A stretch of 64,000 nucleotides of DNA from Cubamyces lactineus (Eukaryota; Basidiomycota; Agaricomycetes; Polyporales; Polyporaceae). Positions 1 to 8,444 of this stretch are shown here, one piece after another. Where the stretch lies: positions 62,001 to 126,000 of the forward strand of contig JACDTU010000007.1 in the NCBI GenBank assembly GCA_022376465.1. Direction: 5' to 3'. Made by a program: the position numbers and the translations under genes. Under the pieces are notes generated by a model. It saw only the letters and a list, made by a program, of their open reading frames with translations, did not search any database and had not been told where the DNA came from. The number at the start of each line of letters is the position of its first letter. Position 1 is the stretch's first letter.

Positions 1-1135
1 AGTTGGAGGACTTGGAGTCGGAGGTCGACTTGTTACCGGACTTCGAAGGTCCGGACTCGCGCGAGACCTCGGCCTTGCGCTCCCAGTAGCGGTTGTCGAT
101 CGACTGCGCGAGGTCGCGAAGGGCCACCAGGGTCTCGGGCTTGCCGACCTCGGAGATGCGGTCCTTGAGACGGTTCGGAAGTCCGTCGTAGAACCGGTAC
201 CGGAGCGGAGCATTACCCCAACGGACTTGAGTAGCGAGGCGGGTGAACTGAGTGATGTACTTAGCTATCCGCTGGTTGTCGCCCATCCGGAGGTTCATCA
301 GCTCATGCTCCGCAGCTCCGGAGGCGTCGTAAGGACCGAAGTTCACTCGGAGTTCCTCCTGGAAGTGGTCGTAGGATGTAAGGAAGATGGGGGGGTTGTC
401 CGAGTCGCCTTCGAGGAGGTAGGGCTCGAACCACTGTAGCGCGGTGCCCTTGAGGAAGGAGATGGCGTAGGTCACCTTCTTCTCATCGGAGTCGAAGGTT
501 CGGGGTCGGGCCTTGAAGACAAGTTCCAACTGCGTGAAGAAAGACCGGAGTTTGTTGGGGTCGGACCCGTCGAACTGGTCCGGCTCGCGGACGTTGTGCC
601 GCTCGTTGTTCGAAGGTTGGGTAACCGCCGGAGTTGGAGCGGTAGTACGTTCGAGGGTACGCGCGATGAGAGAGATCGCGGTCGCTAGTTGCGACTGAAC
701 CCGGTCTTCGGAGTCGGAGGAGTCCGAGCTTGAGCTAGTGTCGTCGTCTCCCGGCCCTTGTGGGTCGTTGTCCGGAGGGCCTGGCGGTCCTGGAGGGCCC
801 GGCGGACCTGGAGGACTAGGCGGACCCGGAGGCCCGCGGCTCGGACCTGAAGGCTGACCCTCGGAGAACGGGTTCCCCGGAGATGGCTCGCGGGGTACCT
901 GCGAGGCAGTCGCGGTAGAGATGACCAGAGGCTGAGGCGGGTCACCTTCGTCGTCCCCATCGGAGGACGCTTCGACGATTGTTCGAGCGAACTGCCCGCG
1001 GCGGCTCGGAGTAGCTTCTTCTTGCGTCGCTGAGTCGCCTCGGCGAGCTGTCCAGCCACTCCAGTTCTCGGCGGGGTCTTCTTGCTCTAGGGCGCGAGAT
1101 TGCGTCTGAGTGCGGACTACGGTTCGAGTGGACAT
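1..1135 (-). CDS. Gag polyprotein of element A, partial (runs off left edge)
   Basis: An ATG at 1135 opens a frame that stays open to position 1, about 378 codons. The first third is acidic and Pro/Gly/Ser-rich, with a Pro-Gly-Pro repeat tract encoded near 780-840. The rest matches the retrotransposon gag (capsid-like) family, including a stretch reading TYAISFLKGTALQWFEPYL and, further on, YITQFTRLATQVRWG. No CCHC zinc knuckle is reached before the edge. Gag would form the cytoplasmic virus-like particle. It differs clearly from the gag of element B, so A and B belong to different lineages. The start is the first in-frame ATG, 31 nt downstream of the LTR end. Confidence 0.85.
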   Translation of the reverse strand, partial: MSTRTVVRTQTQSRALEQEDPAENWSGWTARRGDSATQEEATPSRRGQFARTIVEASSDGDDEGDPPQPLVISTATASQVPREPSPGNPFSEGQPSGPSRGPPGPPSPPGPPGPPGPPGPPDNDPQGPGDDDTSSSSDSSDSEDRVQSQLATAISLIARTLERTTAPTPAVTQPSNNERHNVREPDQFDGSDPNKLRSFFTQLELVFKARPRTFDSDEKKVTYAISFLKGTALQWFEPYLLEGDSDNPPIFLTSYDHFQEELRVNFGPYDASGAAEHELMNLRMGDNQRIAKYITQFTRLATQVRWGNAPLRYRFYDGLPNRLKDRISEVGKPETLVALRDLAQSIDNRYWERKAEVSRESGPSKSGNKSTSDSKSSN

Positions 1136-1166
1136 ATTGAGTGAAACCCGGTGAGTTCGGAAATAC

Positions 1167-1859
1167 TGTTAGGACCGTGCCGTCCGGGGGTACAACTCCG
1201 GTGGTCGGGACTTGGACGGAGTTCGGGGTCGGAGTACGACCGGAGGTCGGACTAGCACTGGGGTGAGGACTTTCGCGAAACTATTAGTAACGCACGGGTT
1301 CCGACTCGGTGTCCTCTATTTGCGGACTTCGGAGTACGGACTTGACGGGACGAAGGTCGGACTTGGGAACGGGGTTGGGTCGAAGGGGTTGGTAGGAAGG
1401 GAACGAAGGTTGGTCGGACTAGAGGGTCGGGGTTGAGTGTCGGACTACGAGTTGAACCAGTAATGGGTATAACGAGATTTCCGAACTGAGTAGCTACTAC
1501 ATTCCGGGGCAGTATTTATACTAAGTCAGAAACCCGATAGAAACAATAAGAGATGTACGTGATAGGAAGGAGTAGAACGAAAGTACGAAGTAACTTGCCA
1601 AGGGTAAGATAACGTAGATAGCTCAGTAAGCAAAAGCCTCATGTAGGTAGCGCCATGAGGGGTTATCTGAGACATGTAAGTCATGGGGTCGGGGGAAGTC
1701 CGAAGTACGGAGTACGAAGTGCGGAGTACGGAGAACGGAGTCGGGGGTACGGGGTACGGAAGAGCGGAGTACGGAGGAACGGAGTACGTAACGCGGAGTA
1801 AGGAGCGGGGTACGGGGGTTCGGGGATCGGGCTTCGGGGTTACAGCACGGAGCGTAACA
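1167..1859 (-). repeat. 5' LTR of element A
   Basis: The 693-bp segment begins TGTTACG (at 1859, minus strand) and ends CCTAACA (at 1167), giving the TG..CA ends and short inverted terminal repeat expected of an LTR. A good TATA box (TATAAATAC on the minus strand) lies near 1513-1521. Positions about 1690-1800 are a degenerate tandem array of CGGAGTACGGAGT-like units. The boundaries are inferred from the terminal motifs, because the second LTR is outside the window. Confidence 0.6.
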
Positions 1860-2154
1860 AGGATCCCGAGTGGATCCTCTGGTCTTAAATACAGGAAGAG
1901 AGACATGGACACGTCAGCGCCACGTAGGCGCCACGTACCGTGAGGGTCCAGTATAACTACGTAGAGTCAGGGCTGGGAATACAGATGATGTGGCGATGAC
2001 GTGGCGGAAGGTGATAGGGTAGTAATACAACAGCCGTGTGAACCGGTGGGAAAGGGTGACGTGGCATGGGAAAGGATGACGTGGCATAACGGAGGCACGA
2101 GGGAGAGAGAGGAAAAGGAAACTGGGTGACCGTGACGTACTGAGCGTCGTAACA
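1860..2154 (-). repeat. 3' LTR of element B, truncated by insertion of element A
   Basis: The 295 bp match positions 9098-9392 without a difference I could find. On the minus strand it begins TGTTACGACG, directly after the polypurine tract, which fixes its 5' boundary. The remaining 121 bp present in the 5' LTR are missing here because element A starts at 1859. It carries three TGACGTGG motifs at 1997-2004, 2057-2064 and 2077-2084. Confidence 0.92.
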
Positions 2155-2165
2155 TTACCCCCTTC
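2155..2165 (-). other. Polypurine tract of element B
   Basis: The minus strand reads GAAGGGGGTAA immediately before the TG of the 3' LTR. This is the expected position and composition for the plus-strand DNA primer of an LTR retroelement. Confidence 0.8.
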
Positions 2166-2203
2166 ATATGCTTCTACGCTGTTCCATCAGCGGAATATCC
2201 AGC

Positions 2204-3238
2204 TCAACTCGTAAACCGCTCGTCCATGTCTTCTGGGCGCAGAGGGCACTCCCACGGGTGATGGCCAGGGGCGGTGGCGCGACACCAGACACATCGCCAG
2301 TCTCTGCACCGCAGGTACTCGTGGTCGGGCGACCCACAGACTAGGCAGCTGCGGCCAATAGGGTGGAGGGACGGCGGGGACTCAGGTCGGGCTGGCGAAG
2401 CGTCCATTGGGGCAGGCGAGGTGTCTCTTCGAGCTCTTACGTTACGCTCGTCGGGGGATGGATCACGGGGCCGACGGCTTCCTGCGGAGACTCTGGTGTG
2501 GAACAAGGGCAGATAGGTCCCTTGGCGTCGAGCTTCGCCGGGTACTCTTCTTGCCGCAGCTGGGAGTTCTCCGGGAGGTGGGGCCGCGTCGTTGATGACC
2601 GAGGCCAGTGGCGCCATCCTTGCACGGAATGCGGGGAGTTCAAATGTTTGTATGAGGAAGTTCCTCCACGTGCGCGTGGTCCGGACGAGCCGTCGAGTGG
2701 TGTTCAAAGAGTGTCTCGCCAACCTCCGTAACTCGTGGGCATGGTGCCCGACGTTTTCGAGGGCGCGCGCCTGCCGTTCTGCGATGTCGTAGTCCGAGAC
2801 TTGCCGTTGCTCCTCTTCTTCACCAAACGCCTCATGAAGAGCGTCTAGAGCGTCCTCTGCGATGTCAGCTGCGTCAACAAGGTTCCCTTCCAGTGCGTCC
2901 AGTTCCCGTTGCTCGTTGTAGAGGCATCGATACTCTCTAAGGAAGTACTGCAAGCCTCGCTCGGTGGCATTGACGACTGGGGTAGGGTTGGTGAGGAGCG
3001 CACGGAGCAACTGGTTGACGTCGGGGTGCCGGGAGTGGTCTACCAGATGAGAGTCTTCGACACCAACCGTGCTGAGGTCCGACGTCGAGGAGGCGGGCGA
3101 TGGTGACCTAGAGGTGTATTCCGGTGGGGGCGACGAGAGGCGTCTGGCGAGTGGGGGAGGAATGGGTAGCGGCTGTTGGTTTTCCTGATCGCTTGCATTG
3201 TCGTCAGCGACTTGGGTGCTATAGAGGGGGCGGCCCAT
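2204..3238 (-). CDS. Element B extra ORF 3: zinc-knuckle protein downstream of integrase
   Basis: The frame runs from the first ATG at 3238 (1 nt after the stop of the preceding small ORF) to 2204, 344 aa. It has a Pro/Ser-rich N-terminus, then a Glu/Ala/Arg-rich helical, probably coiled-coil middle. The C-terminus holds a CCHC knuckle (CLVCGSPDHEYLRC, C-x2-C-x4-H-x4-C) followed at once by a second cluster (CVWCRATAPGHHPWEC, C-x2-C-x6-H-x4-C). A zinc knuckle in this place is unusual, because the element's gag already has one. It could bind the element's RNA or DNA. It is neither integrase nor a recognised env; the function is unknown. An upstream in-frame TTG at 3286 gives a longer frame, but the ATG abutting the previous stop is preferred. 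Confidence 0.75.
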   Translation of the reverse strand: MGRPLYSTQVADDNASDQENQQPLPIPPPLARRLSSPPPEYTSRSPSPASSTSDLSTVGVEDSHLVDHSRHPDVNQLLRALLTNPTPVVNATERGLQYFLREYRCLYNEQRELDALEGNLVDAADIAEDALDALHEAFGEEEEQRQVSDYDIAERQARALENVGHHAHELRRLARHSLNTTRRLVRTTRTWRNFLIQTFELPAFRARMAPLASVINDAAPPPGELPAAARRVPGEARRQGTYLPLFHTRVSAGSRRPRDPSPDERNVRARRDTSPAPMDASPARPESPPSLHPIGRSCLVCGSPDHEYLRCRDWRCVWCRATAPGHHPWECPLRPEDMDERFTS

Positions 3239-3239
3239 T

Positions 3240-3428
3240 CTACTCGTCCCAGCTGGAGTTATTGAGGGTGCGGTCGGCCTGGTCAAGCTTGTCGTTTACG
3301 GGGTCGAGAGGGTCACGGTGTTCGAGAGCAATTTCGAGGATGTTGATGGAGAGGCGTAGGTGAGTGGCGATGAAGGCAAGGGCAAGGAGGTAGCCGAGGG
3401 TCATGCAGGTGAAGAGCGCGATGATCAT
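3240..3428 (-). CDS. Element B extra ORF 2: small single-pass membrane protein
   Basis: A 62-aa frame starts at an ATG 5 nt after the stop of extra ORF 1 and ends 1 nt before the ATG of extra ORF 3. Residues about 2-22 form one hydrophobic segment (MIIALFTCMTLGYLLALAF). The rest is polar and acidic. Codons strongly favour C in the third position, like the neighbouring pol gene, so the frame is probably translated. No known family recognised. The position (after integrase) and tight packing recall the env slot of retroviruses and errantiviruses, but at this size it is not a glycoprotein. Confidence 0.55.
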   Translation of the reverse strand: MIIALFTCMTLGYLLALAFIATHLRLSINILEIALEHRDPLDPVNDKLDQADRTLNNSSWDE

Positions 3429-3433
3429 GGGCT

Positions 3434-3592
3434 TCACGATCCCCACGCTGATCGAGATGGGTAGTCACGGCTGTGGAGAGTGTGCTCGATGATGCGGTTG
3501 AAGAGGTCACAGAGGATATACCAGAGAAAGAGGAGGGTGATAGCGAGGAGGGTGAGGCAGTAGATGGCGAAGAGGATGGCGAGAGAGAGCAT
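3434..3592 (-). CDS. Element B extra ORF 1: very small membrane protein
   Basis: A 52-aa frame opens with an ATG 6 nt after the pol stop. Residues about 2-27 are a long hydrophobic helix beginning MLSLAILFAIYCLTLLAITL. A short basic/polar tail follows. Almost every codon ends in C, matching pol and arguing against a chance ORF. With extra ORFs 2 and 3 it forms a compact block with gaps of only 6, 5 and 1 nt. No homologous family recognised. Confidence 0.5.
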   Translation of the reverse strand: MLSLAILFAIYCLTLLAITLLFLWYILCDLFNRIIEHTLHSRDYPSRSAWGS

Positions 3593-3598
3593 TGCAGA

Positions 3599-5476
3599 TT
3601 ACAGCAGCTTCTTCGCCCTTTTATACCGTTGGAGGATTTCTTTGGCGTTCGGAATTAGAGCGGACTCGGGTTCCCATGTGTTCTCGGCGCTGGAGTAGCC
3701 TTTCCACTTGATTTGGTAGCGGATTCCGCCTCGTGTGGTCTTGTGTCCGACGATCGCTTCGACCTCATATTCTTCTTCTCCGTCGATAAGGTCAGGTGGT
3801 GGCCTCGTGTAGTTCGGTCCGTGGGTGTCGTTTTCCTTGTATGGGGTGAGGAAGCATGCGTGGAACACGGGGTGTACCTTCCAGTGTTTCGGCAGCTCCA
3901 GCCGATAGGTCACGGGTCCAAGTACTTCGGTGATGACAAAGGGGCCTTCCCGTTTGGGTGCGAGTTTCCGGGATGCGTAAGCGAGCTTGAGGTTCTTCCC
4001 TTCGAGCCAGACCTTCTGTCCTTTCTTGAATTGGACGAACTTTCCCTTGAACCTGTCGCGTATGACGTGTCGGGCTAGCTCGTGGGCTGCTAGGGCTTCG
4101 TCTCGGGCCTTCTGGAGGTTCACTAGCCGTTCTTGTACTGTCGGGGTGTTGGTCTTGGGGTATGCGATAGGAATCAGTGTCGGTTCGTACCCCGTCATGA
4201 GGTAGAATGGTGATGCGTTCCGTGCTGAGTGGGTCCGTTGATTGTGTGCGACTTCTGCGTCGACAAGGTGTTCCACCCATTCGTCTGGTCGGCCTTCGCA
4301 GAATATCCTGAGGTAGACTTCCAGTTCTTGATTCACTCGTTCAGTTTGTCCGTCGGTCTGCGGGTGATATGCGGTAGACGGGGAAAGGGTGATGCCTAAG
4401 AGTCTTCCTAGTTCGCGAGTGACGTTGGATACGAATTGTGGCCCTCGGTCGGATATGATCTTGCTGGGTAGTCCAAAGTGTCGGTAGACATGCCGGTGGT
4501 AAAGCGCCGCTGTGCCGATTGCGTCGATCGTCTTCTTGCATGGTGCGAAAATCACCCCCTTCGTAAGGCCATGGTCGACCACGACCAGAATACTATCGTA
4601 GCCGTGGGATTCGGGGAGATCGGTGATGAGATCCATCGTGACGTTCTGGAATGGCCGAGTAACATCGTCAGCGGGGATTGGTTGTGGGGGCGGGGTGGTC
4701 GGGTGTGTGTTTGGCTTGTTCTGCTGGCATGTGGCACAGCCTTCGACGTATCGGGATACCATGGCATACATGCCGGGCCACCAGTATGACCGTCGTATCA
4801 GTTCTAGAGTCTTGAATTTCCCAGGGTGTCCGGCTGCCGGGGAGTCGTGGTGTTGACTGATCAGGTCTTGTCGCAGGGCTTCGTCGGCCGGTACGTAACA
4901 TCGGTTCTTGTAGAAGATTAAGCCATCTCGTTCTTGCCAATCGGTGAGTGCACTTCTGATCGGGGGTGGTCCGTCGTGTTGGATGGCAGCAAGTGCGTCG
5001 CAAAAGAGTCTGTCTTGCGTGGCCAAGTGTCGGAACCTCGGTGCCAGTCGGGTGTCCACTAGTCGTACGAAGAGGTTGTCAGGTAGCATGGTTCGTTCAG
5101 TATTGTCGTCTTCTGATCCTTGTCGGTGATCGGGTCTTCGGGATAGCGCATCCGATTGTACCATTGCCGTGCCGGGGGTGTGTACGAGTTGGATGTCGAA
5201 CTGGGAGAGAAAGAGGGCCCATCGTGCTTGTCGTCTGTTCAGTTGTTGCGGGTTGCGCCAGTAGGTGAGGTTCTTGTGGTCGGATAGGATCGTAACCGGG
5301 TGCCCTGATCCTTCGAGGTAGTGTCGCCAGGCCTTCAGGGCTCGAATGATGCCAAGTAGTTCTCGGTCATAGATTTCGTAGTTCCGTTCCGCTTCGGTGA
5401 ATCCTTCGGATAGGTACGCGCACGGGTGCAGGTCGCCGTTGGCATCCCGTGCCGGAGTACTGCCCCTGTGGCCCAT
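3599..5476 (-). pseudogene. Element B pol, 3' part: RNase H remainder, integrase, chromodomain (frame-shifted from the 5' part)
   Basis: This frame continues RNase H (acidic motif in [24 protein letters not shown]). It then encodes an HHCC zinc domain (H..H in [13 protein letters not shown] in [10 protein letters not shown]), the DDE integrase core ([10 protein letters not shown] for the first Asp; [10 protein letters not shown] for the second; the Glu further on), and a C-terminal chromodomain over roughly the last 55 residues ([28 protein letters not shown]). Chromodomains on chromovirus integrases direct insertion to modified chromatin. The frame is displaced by one base from the RT frame, because one base is missing around 5447-5454. 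The nominal start codon of this frame is therefore not a real start. Confidence 0.92.
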
Positions 5477-7446
5477 TGCGAAGCGTCGGATTCGACAACA
5501 AAGGGTTTGCTAACGTCGGGCATTTGCAGCACGGGGGCCGTCGCGAATCGTTGCTTCAGCATGTCGAAGGCCTTCTGGCATTCCGTTGTCCATTCCCATT
5601 TAGCGTCTTTCTTGGTGAGCGCGTTGAGCGGTCGCGCGATCTCGGAGAAGTGGTCGATGAATCGTCGGTAAAAGTTGCCGAATCCAAGGAATGATCGAAC
5701 GTCCTTGACGGTTGTCGGTTCTGGCCAGTCGAGTATTCCCTTTATCTTGATAGGGTCCATGGAGATCCGGTTCTCGCTGATGATCATTCCAAGATACTCC
5801 ACTTCTGGTGCGTCGAATACGCATTTCTCTAGCTTGAGGTAGAGGTCGTGTTCTTTGAGTCGTTCCAGGACACGTAAGGTCCTTCTTCGGTGTTCGTCCA
5901 GGTCTGCCGAAAAGATCAGTATGTCGTCCATGTAAATCACTACCCATCCTTCGTCGATCATGTCTGCGAAGATCGCGTTCATCATAGCTTGGAAAGCCGA
6001 GGGGGAGTTCCGCAGTCCAAAGAACATGACCATTGGTTCGTATAGCCCTTTGCTGGTTCGGAAGGCGGCCTTCCATTGATCACCGTCCTTGATACGGACG
6101 TTGTTGTATCCCGATCGGAGGTCCAGTTTGGAGAAAACCTTCGCTCCGCGCAGCTTGTCGACCAATTCCGATATGAGCGGTAGTGGGTACTTGTTGGGGA
6201 CAGTTCCTTCGTTGAGGTATCGATAGTCTTGGCAGGGTCGTAGTGTTCCGTCCTTCTTGCCGACGAAGAAGAATGGGGATGCCATCGGCGAGTTCGAGGG
6301 TCGGATGTAGCCTTTTCGTAGGTTCTCCCGGATGAATTCCTCCTCGGCTTCGAGTTCCTTGGGCGTGAGTTGATATCGCTTGAAGTCCTTCGGGGTAAAG
6401 CCTTCCTTGAGTTCAATGGCCAGGTCCCAGGGTCGTGATGATGGGAATCGTTCGGATGCCTTCTTTTCAAAGATGGCGGCATATCCTCGGTACGGTTCGG
6501 GGAGCATTTCTTCGAAAGTCTTCTTCTCTTCCTGTGCTTGGTGCTGTTGTGCGAGTGCCATTGCGGGGTTGACCTTTGCTCGGATCCAGACATTGGCTGC
6601 AATTGCAAATCGAAGTCCTTGTGGGGCTCGTCGGATTCTTCCGATGGTGGGTCCGGGTCCAATCTTCGTGGGTTCGTAGTCGTGTTCCGTGGTGAGGGGG
6701 GATCCGGGTCGAGGCATATCTCCGTGCCATTCTGTCGCATGCGATGCTATCATGGCTTCGTGTTCTCCGCGAAGATAAGCTATCAGCAGATCTTGGTCGT
6801 TGGGTTCTTCTTCCGGGTGCACGTCGGAGAGGGTAACTCGTTCGATGTTCTCGTAGATTGGTTCTTGGGTCGATGCTTCCTCGGTCGCGTCTTCGTCTTC
6901 TTCATCTGTTTCTTCGTCCGGTTCTTCTTCAACTGGCTTGGGTCTTCCGGTGAAGGGGTCTTGATCTGGGAACCACATTGCACGCAGATGTTCCACAATT
7001 GTTCGGTTTACCCGGGCGGGGTCGATATCGAGGGTCCCTTTCGTGAAGTCGATGTTGGCATTGACGCGCTGCAGCCATGGCAGGCCCAGGATGATTGGTT
7101 CCTTTCCTAGCGACGTAATCAGGAACCGCACAATGTGTCGGTGGCGCCCAGCTTCAATTTCAAGGACTGCGCATTTCTTGATATCGCCTGCTTCATTCCT
7201 GGTTCCGTCAGCGTTGTATACTCGGATCGGGGCTTTCAGCGATTTGAGCGGGAAGTTGTGCTCTTTCGCAAACCTGTGGTCCATGAATACTTCTCCCGCT
7301 CCCGTGTCGATGAGGGCTTTCGTTTCGACGCTTAGGTCCGCGTGGATAGATAACGGAATTCTCATAGACTGTCGAGAAGTCTGCGCTACTATTACACGGC
7401 GGACCTTAGTACGCGGTCGTGACGTCGAGGCACGCCGGTTCTTCAA
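5335..7446 (-). CDS. Element B pol, 5' part: aspartic protease, reverse transcriptase, start of RNase H
   Basis: Domains in order: a retropepsin with the active site LIDTGAG (Asp near residue 47); an acidic linker around residues 170-220; then the RT with [13 protein letters not shown], the palm motif [10 protein letters not shown], and the catalytic YMDD at 5923-5934 (residues 505-508). It then enters RNase H ([14 protein letters not shown]), where the frame is lost by a one-base deletion and runs into about 40 unrelated residues before the stop. The frame has no ATG near its start. It is entered from gag by a -1 shift at GGGTTTT (7446-7452). It makes cDNA inside cytoplasmic particles. Confidence 0.92.
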   Translation of the reverse strand: MKNRRASTSRPRTKVRRVIVAQTSRQSMRIPLSIHADLSVETKALIDTGAGEVFMDHRFAKEHNFPLKSLKAPIRVYNADGTRNEAGDIKKCAVLEIEAGRHRHIVRFLITSLGKEPIILGLPWLQRVNANIDFTKGTLDIDPARVNRTIVEHLRAMWFPDQDPFTGRPKPVEEEPDEETDEEDEDATEEASTQEPIYENIERVTLSDVHPEEEPNDQDLLIAYLRGEHEAMIASHATEWHGDMPRPGSPLTTEHDYEPTKIGPGPTIGRIRRAPQGLRFAIAANVWIRAKVNPAMALAQQHQAQEEKKTFEEMLPEPYRGYAAIFEKKASERFPSSRPWDLAIELKEGFTPKDFKRYQLTPKELEAEEEFIRENLRKGYIRPSNSPMASPFFFVGKKDGTLRPCQDYRYLNEGTVPNKYPLPLISELVDKLRGAKVFSKLDLRSGYNNVRIKDGDQWKAAFRTSKGLYEPMVMFFGLRNSPSAFQAMMNAIFADMIDEGWVVIYMDDILIFSADLDEHRRRTLRVLERLKEHDLYLKLEKCVFDAPEVEYLGMIISENRISMDPIKIKGILDWPEPTTVKDVRSFLGFGNFYRRFIDHFSEIARPLNALTKKDAKWEWTTECQKAFDMLKQRFATAPVLQMPDVSKPFVVESDASQWATGAVLRHGMPTATCTRARTYPKDSPKRNGTTKSMTENYLASFEP

Positions 7447-8444
7447 AAACCCTCGTTGGAGAAGCTTGCGAGGATTTCCTTCGCGTCTTGGTCTTCCTCT
7501 AGCCCCTTCAGAGCGGTACGGATCCTTGCTGCGATAAGCTGCTTCTTGTCAGCCGCTTGGCCGTCGATGGATTTGATGTCTTCATCATCGTCGCTCTCGT
7601 CTTCTTCGACCTCGGTGATGCGGGCCTTGGCAGCTGGCTTCGTCTTCTTCCGGTCATTGGTTCTTCTGTTGGGGCACTGCCGCGCTAGATGCCCTATCTG
7701 GTGGCAATTGAAGCATCGTCCTTCTCGGTAGTGCTTCTCACGTTCTTCGGTCGTCATCTTGTCGACATCCATGGCGTCAGGGTCGCGTTCTTGCGGTCGG
7801 GGTCTGTACGGCTTGTACGTAGGTCGGAAGGTCGAGGTCTTCCCGTCGTATGCTCTTCCCAGGTGATACTGCTGTTCGAGAGTGGAGGCTCGGAGGTAGA
7901 GTTCGCTGGCGTCCTTCGGTAGGGGGTACATCCCGAAGATCTTCTCTCGAAGGGGACGGTTGAGTCCAGCATAGAAGAAGTCGGCAATGACTTCGAACTC
8001 TGTGATTCCGCATCGCGAGATGATCGACTTGAACTCGGCGATGTAGTCTTCGACTTTCTTGCTTCCTTGCTTCAGGTTTCGCAGCAGCACACGGGCGCTG
8101 GCCTTCTGGTCGATGTCGTCGAATGCTTCCAGTAGTTGCTTCTTGAAGTCGTCCCATGTTCCGTAGTTGGGTTCGATACGTTCTTCGCCTGGTCTTCGGT
8201 TCTTGTTCTGGTCGGCTGCCTGCCGTTCTACGTCTTCAATGAAGGTGCGGGCCCAGGTTCCGGCGGTGCCCCCGTTCATCAGCATAAGGCAGAAGACGAT
8301 CTTCATTTCGTCGGTGGCATAGGTCTTCTTGTTCATCGTGAGGTAGAGGGAGCATTTCTGCAACCACTCCACTACTTCGCCCCGCTTCCCTGAGAACTCT
8401 GGGGGCATCTTGAGCTTGATCTCGTTCGTCTTTTCTTCAGCCAT
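7443..8444 (-). CDS. Element B Gag with CCHC zinc knuckle
   Basis: The 333-aa frame starts MAEEKTNEIKLKMPPEFSGK. It holds a retrotransposon capsid region (FVGLNRPL-type helix seen as FFYAGLNRPLREKIFGMYP), a basic segment, and a zinc knuckle CFNCHQIGHLARQC (C-x2-C-x4-H-x4-C). An acidic C-terminal tail follows. It forms the particle and packages RNA. The frame stays open for about 176 codons upstream of this ATG, up to a TAG 3 nt inside the LTR boundary, without any ATG; see the leader entry. Confidence 0.9.
   Translation of the reverse strand: MAEEKTNEIKLKMPPEFSGKRGEVVEWLQKCSLYLTMNKKTYATDEMKIVFCLMLMNGGTAGTWARTFIEDVERQAADQNKNRRPGEERIEPNYGTWDDFKKQLLEAFDDIDQKASARVLLRNLKQGSKKVEDYIAEFKSIISRCGITEFEVIADFFYAGLNRPLREKIFGMYPLPKDASELYLRASTLEQQYHLGRAYDGKTSTFRPTYKPYRPRPQERDPDAMDVDKMTTEEREKHYREGRCFNCHQIGHLARQCPNRRTNDRKKTKPAAKARITEVEEDESDDDEDIKSIDGQAADKKQLIAARIRTALKGLEEDQDAKEILASFSNEGF
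7446..7452 (-). promoter_or_regulatory. Programmed -1 ribosomal frameshift site between gag and pol of element B
   Basis: The minus strand reads G GGT TTT followed directly by the gag stop TGA. This is an exact X-XXY-YYZ slippery heptamer placed in the gag frame. Slipping back one base continues into the protease/RT frame. A downstream stimulatory structure was not tested. Confidence 0.7.

Larger units (their letters stand above)
1..1859 (-). mobile_element. LTR retrotransposon A (Ty3/gypsy-type), 5' end only, inserted in the 3' LTR of element B
   Basis: The element reads right to left: 5' LTR at 1167-1859, a short leader, then gag from 1135 to the window edge. Its first base lies directly against the point where the homology between the two LTR copies of element B stops (1860 left, 9098 right). 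This shows that A landed inside B's 3' LTR. The rest of A, including pol and the 3' LTR, and the remaining piece of B's LTR should lie beyond the left edge. Bases 1860-1864 (AGGAT on +) would be one copy of a 5-bp target duplication; the partner cannot be seen. Confidence 0.8.

Noticed and set aside
1690..1800. Short-period repeats that could suggest a CRISPR-like or satellite array
   Set aside because: Units are degenerate CGGAGTACGG-type repeats without spacers, inside an LTR; a eukaryotic context also excludes CRISPR.
5100..5270. Plus-strand frames across element B pol
   Set aside because: They are antisense shadows of strongly coding RT/RNase H/integrase sequence.
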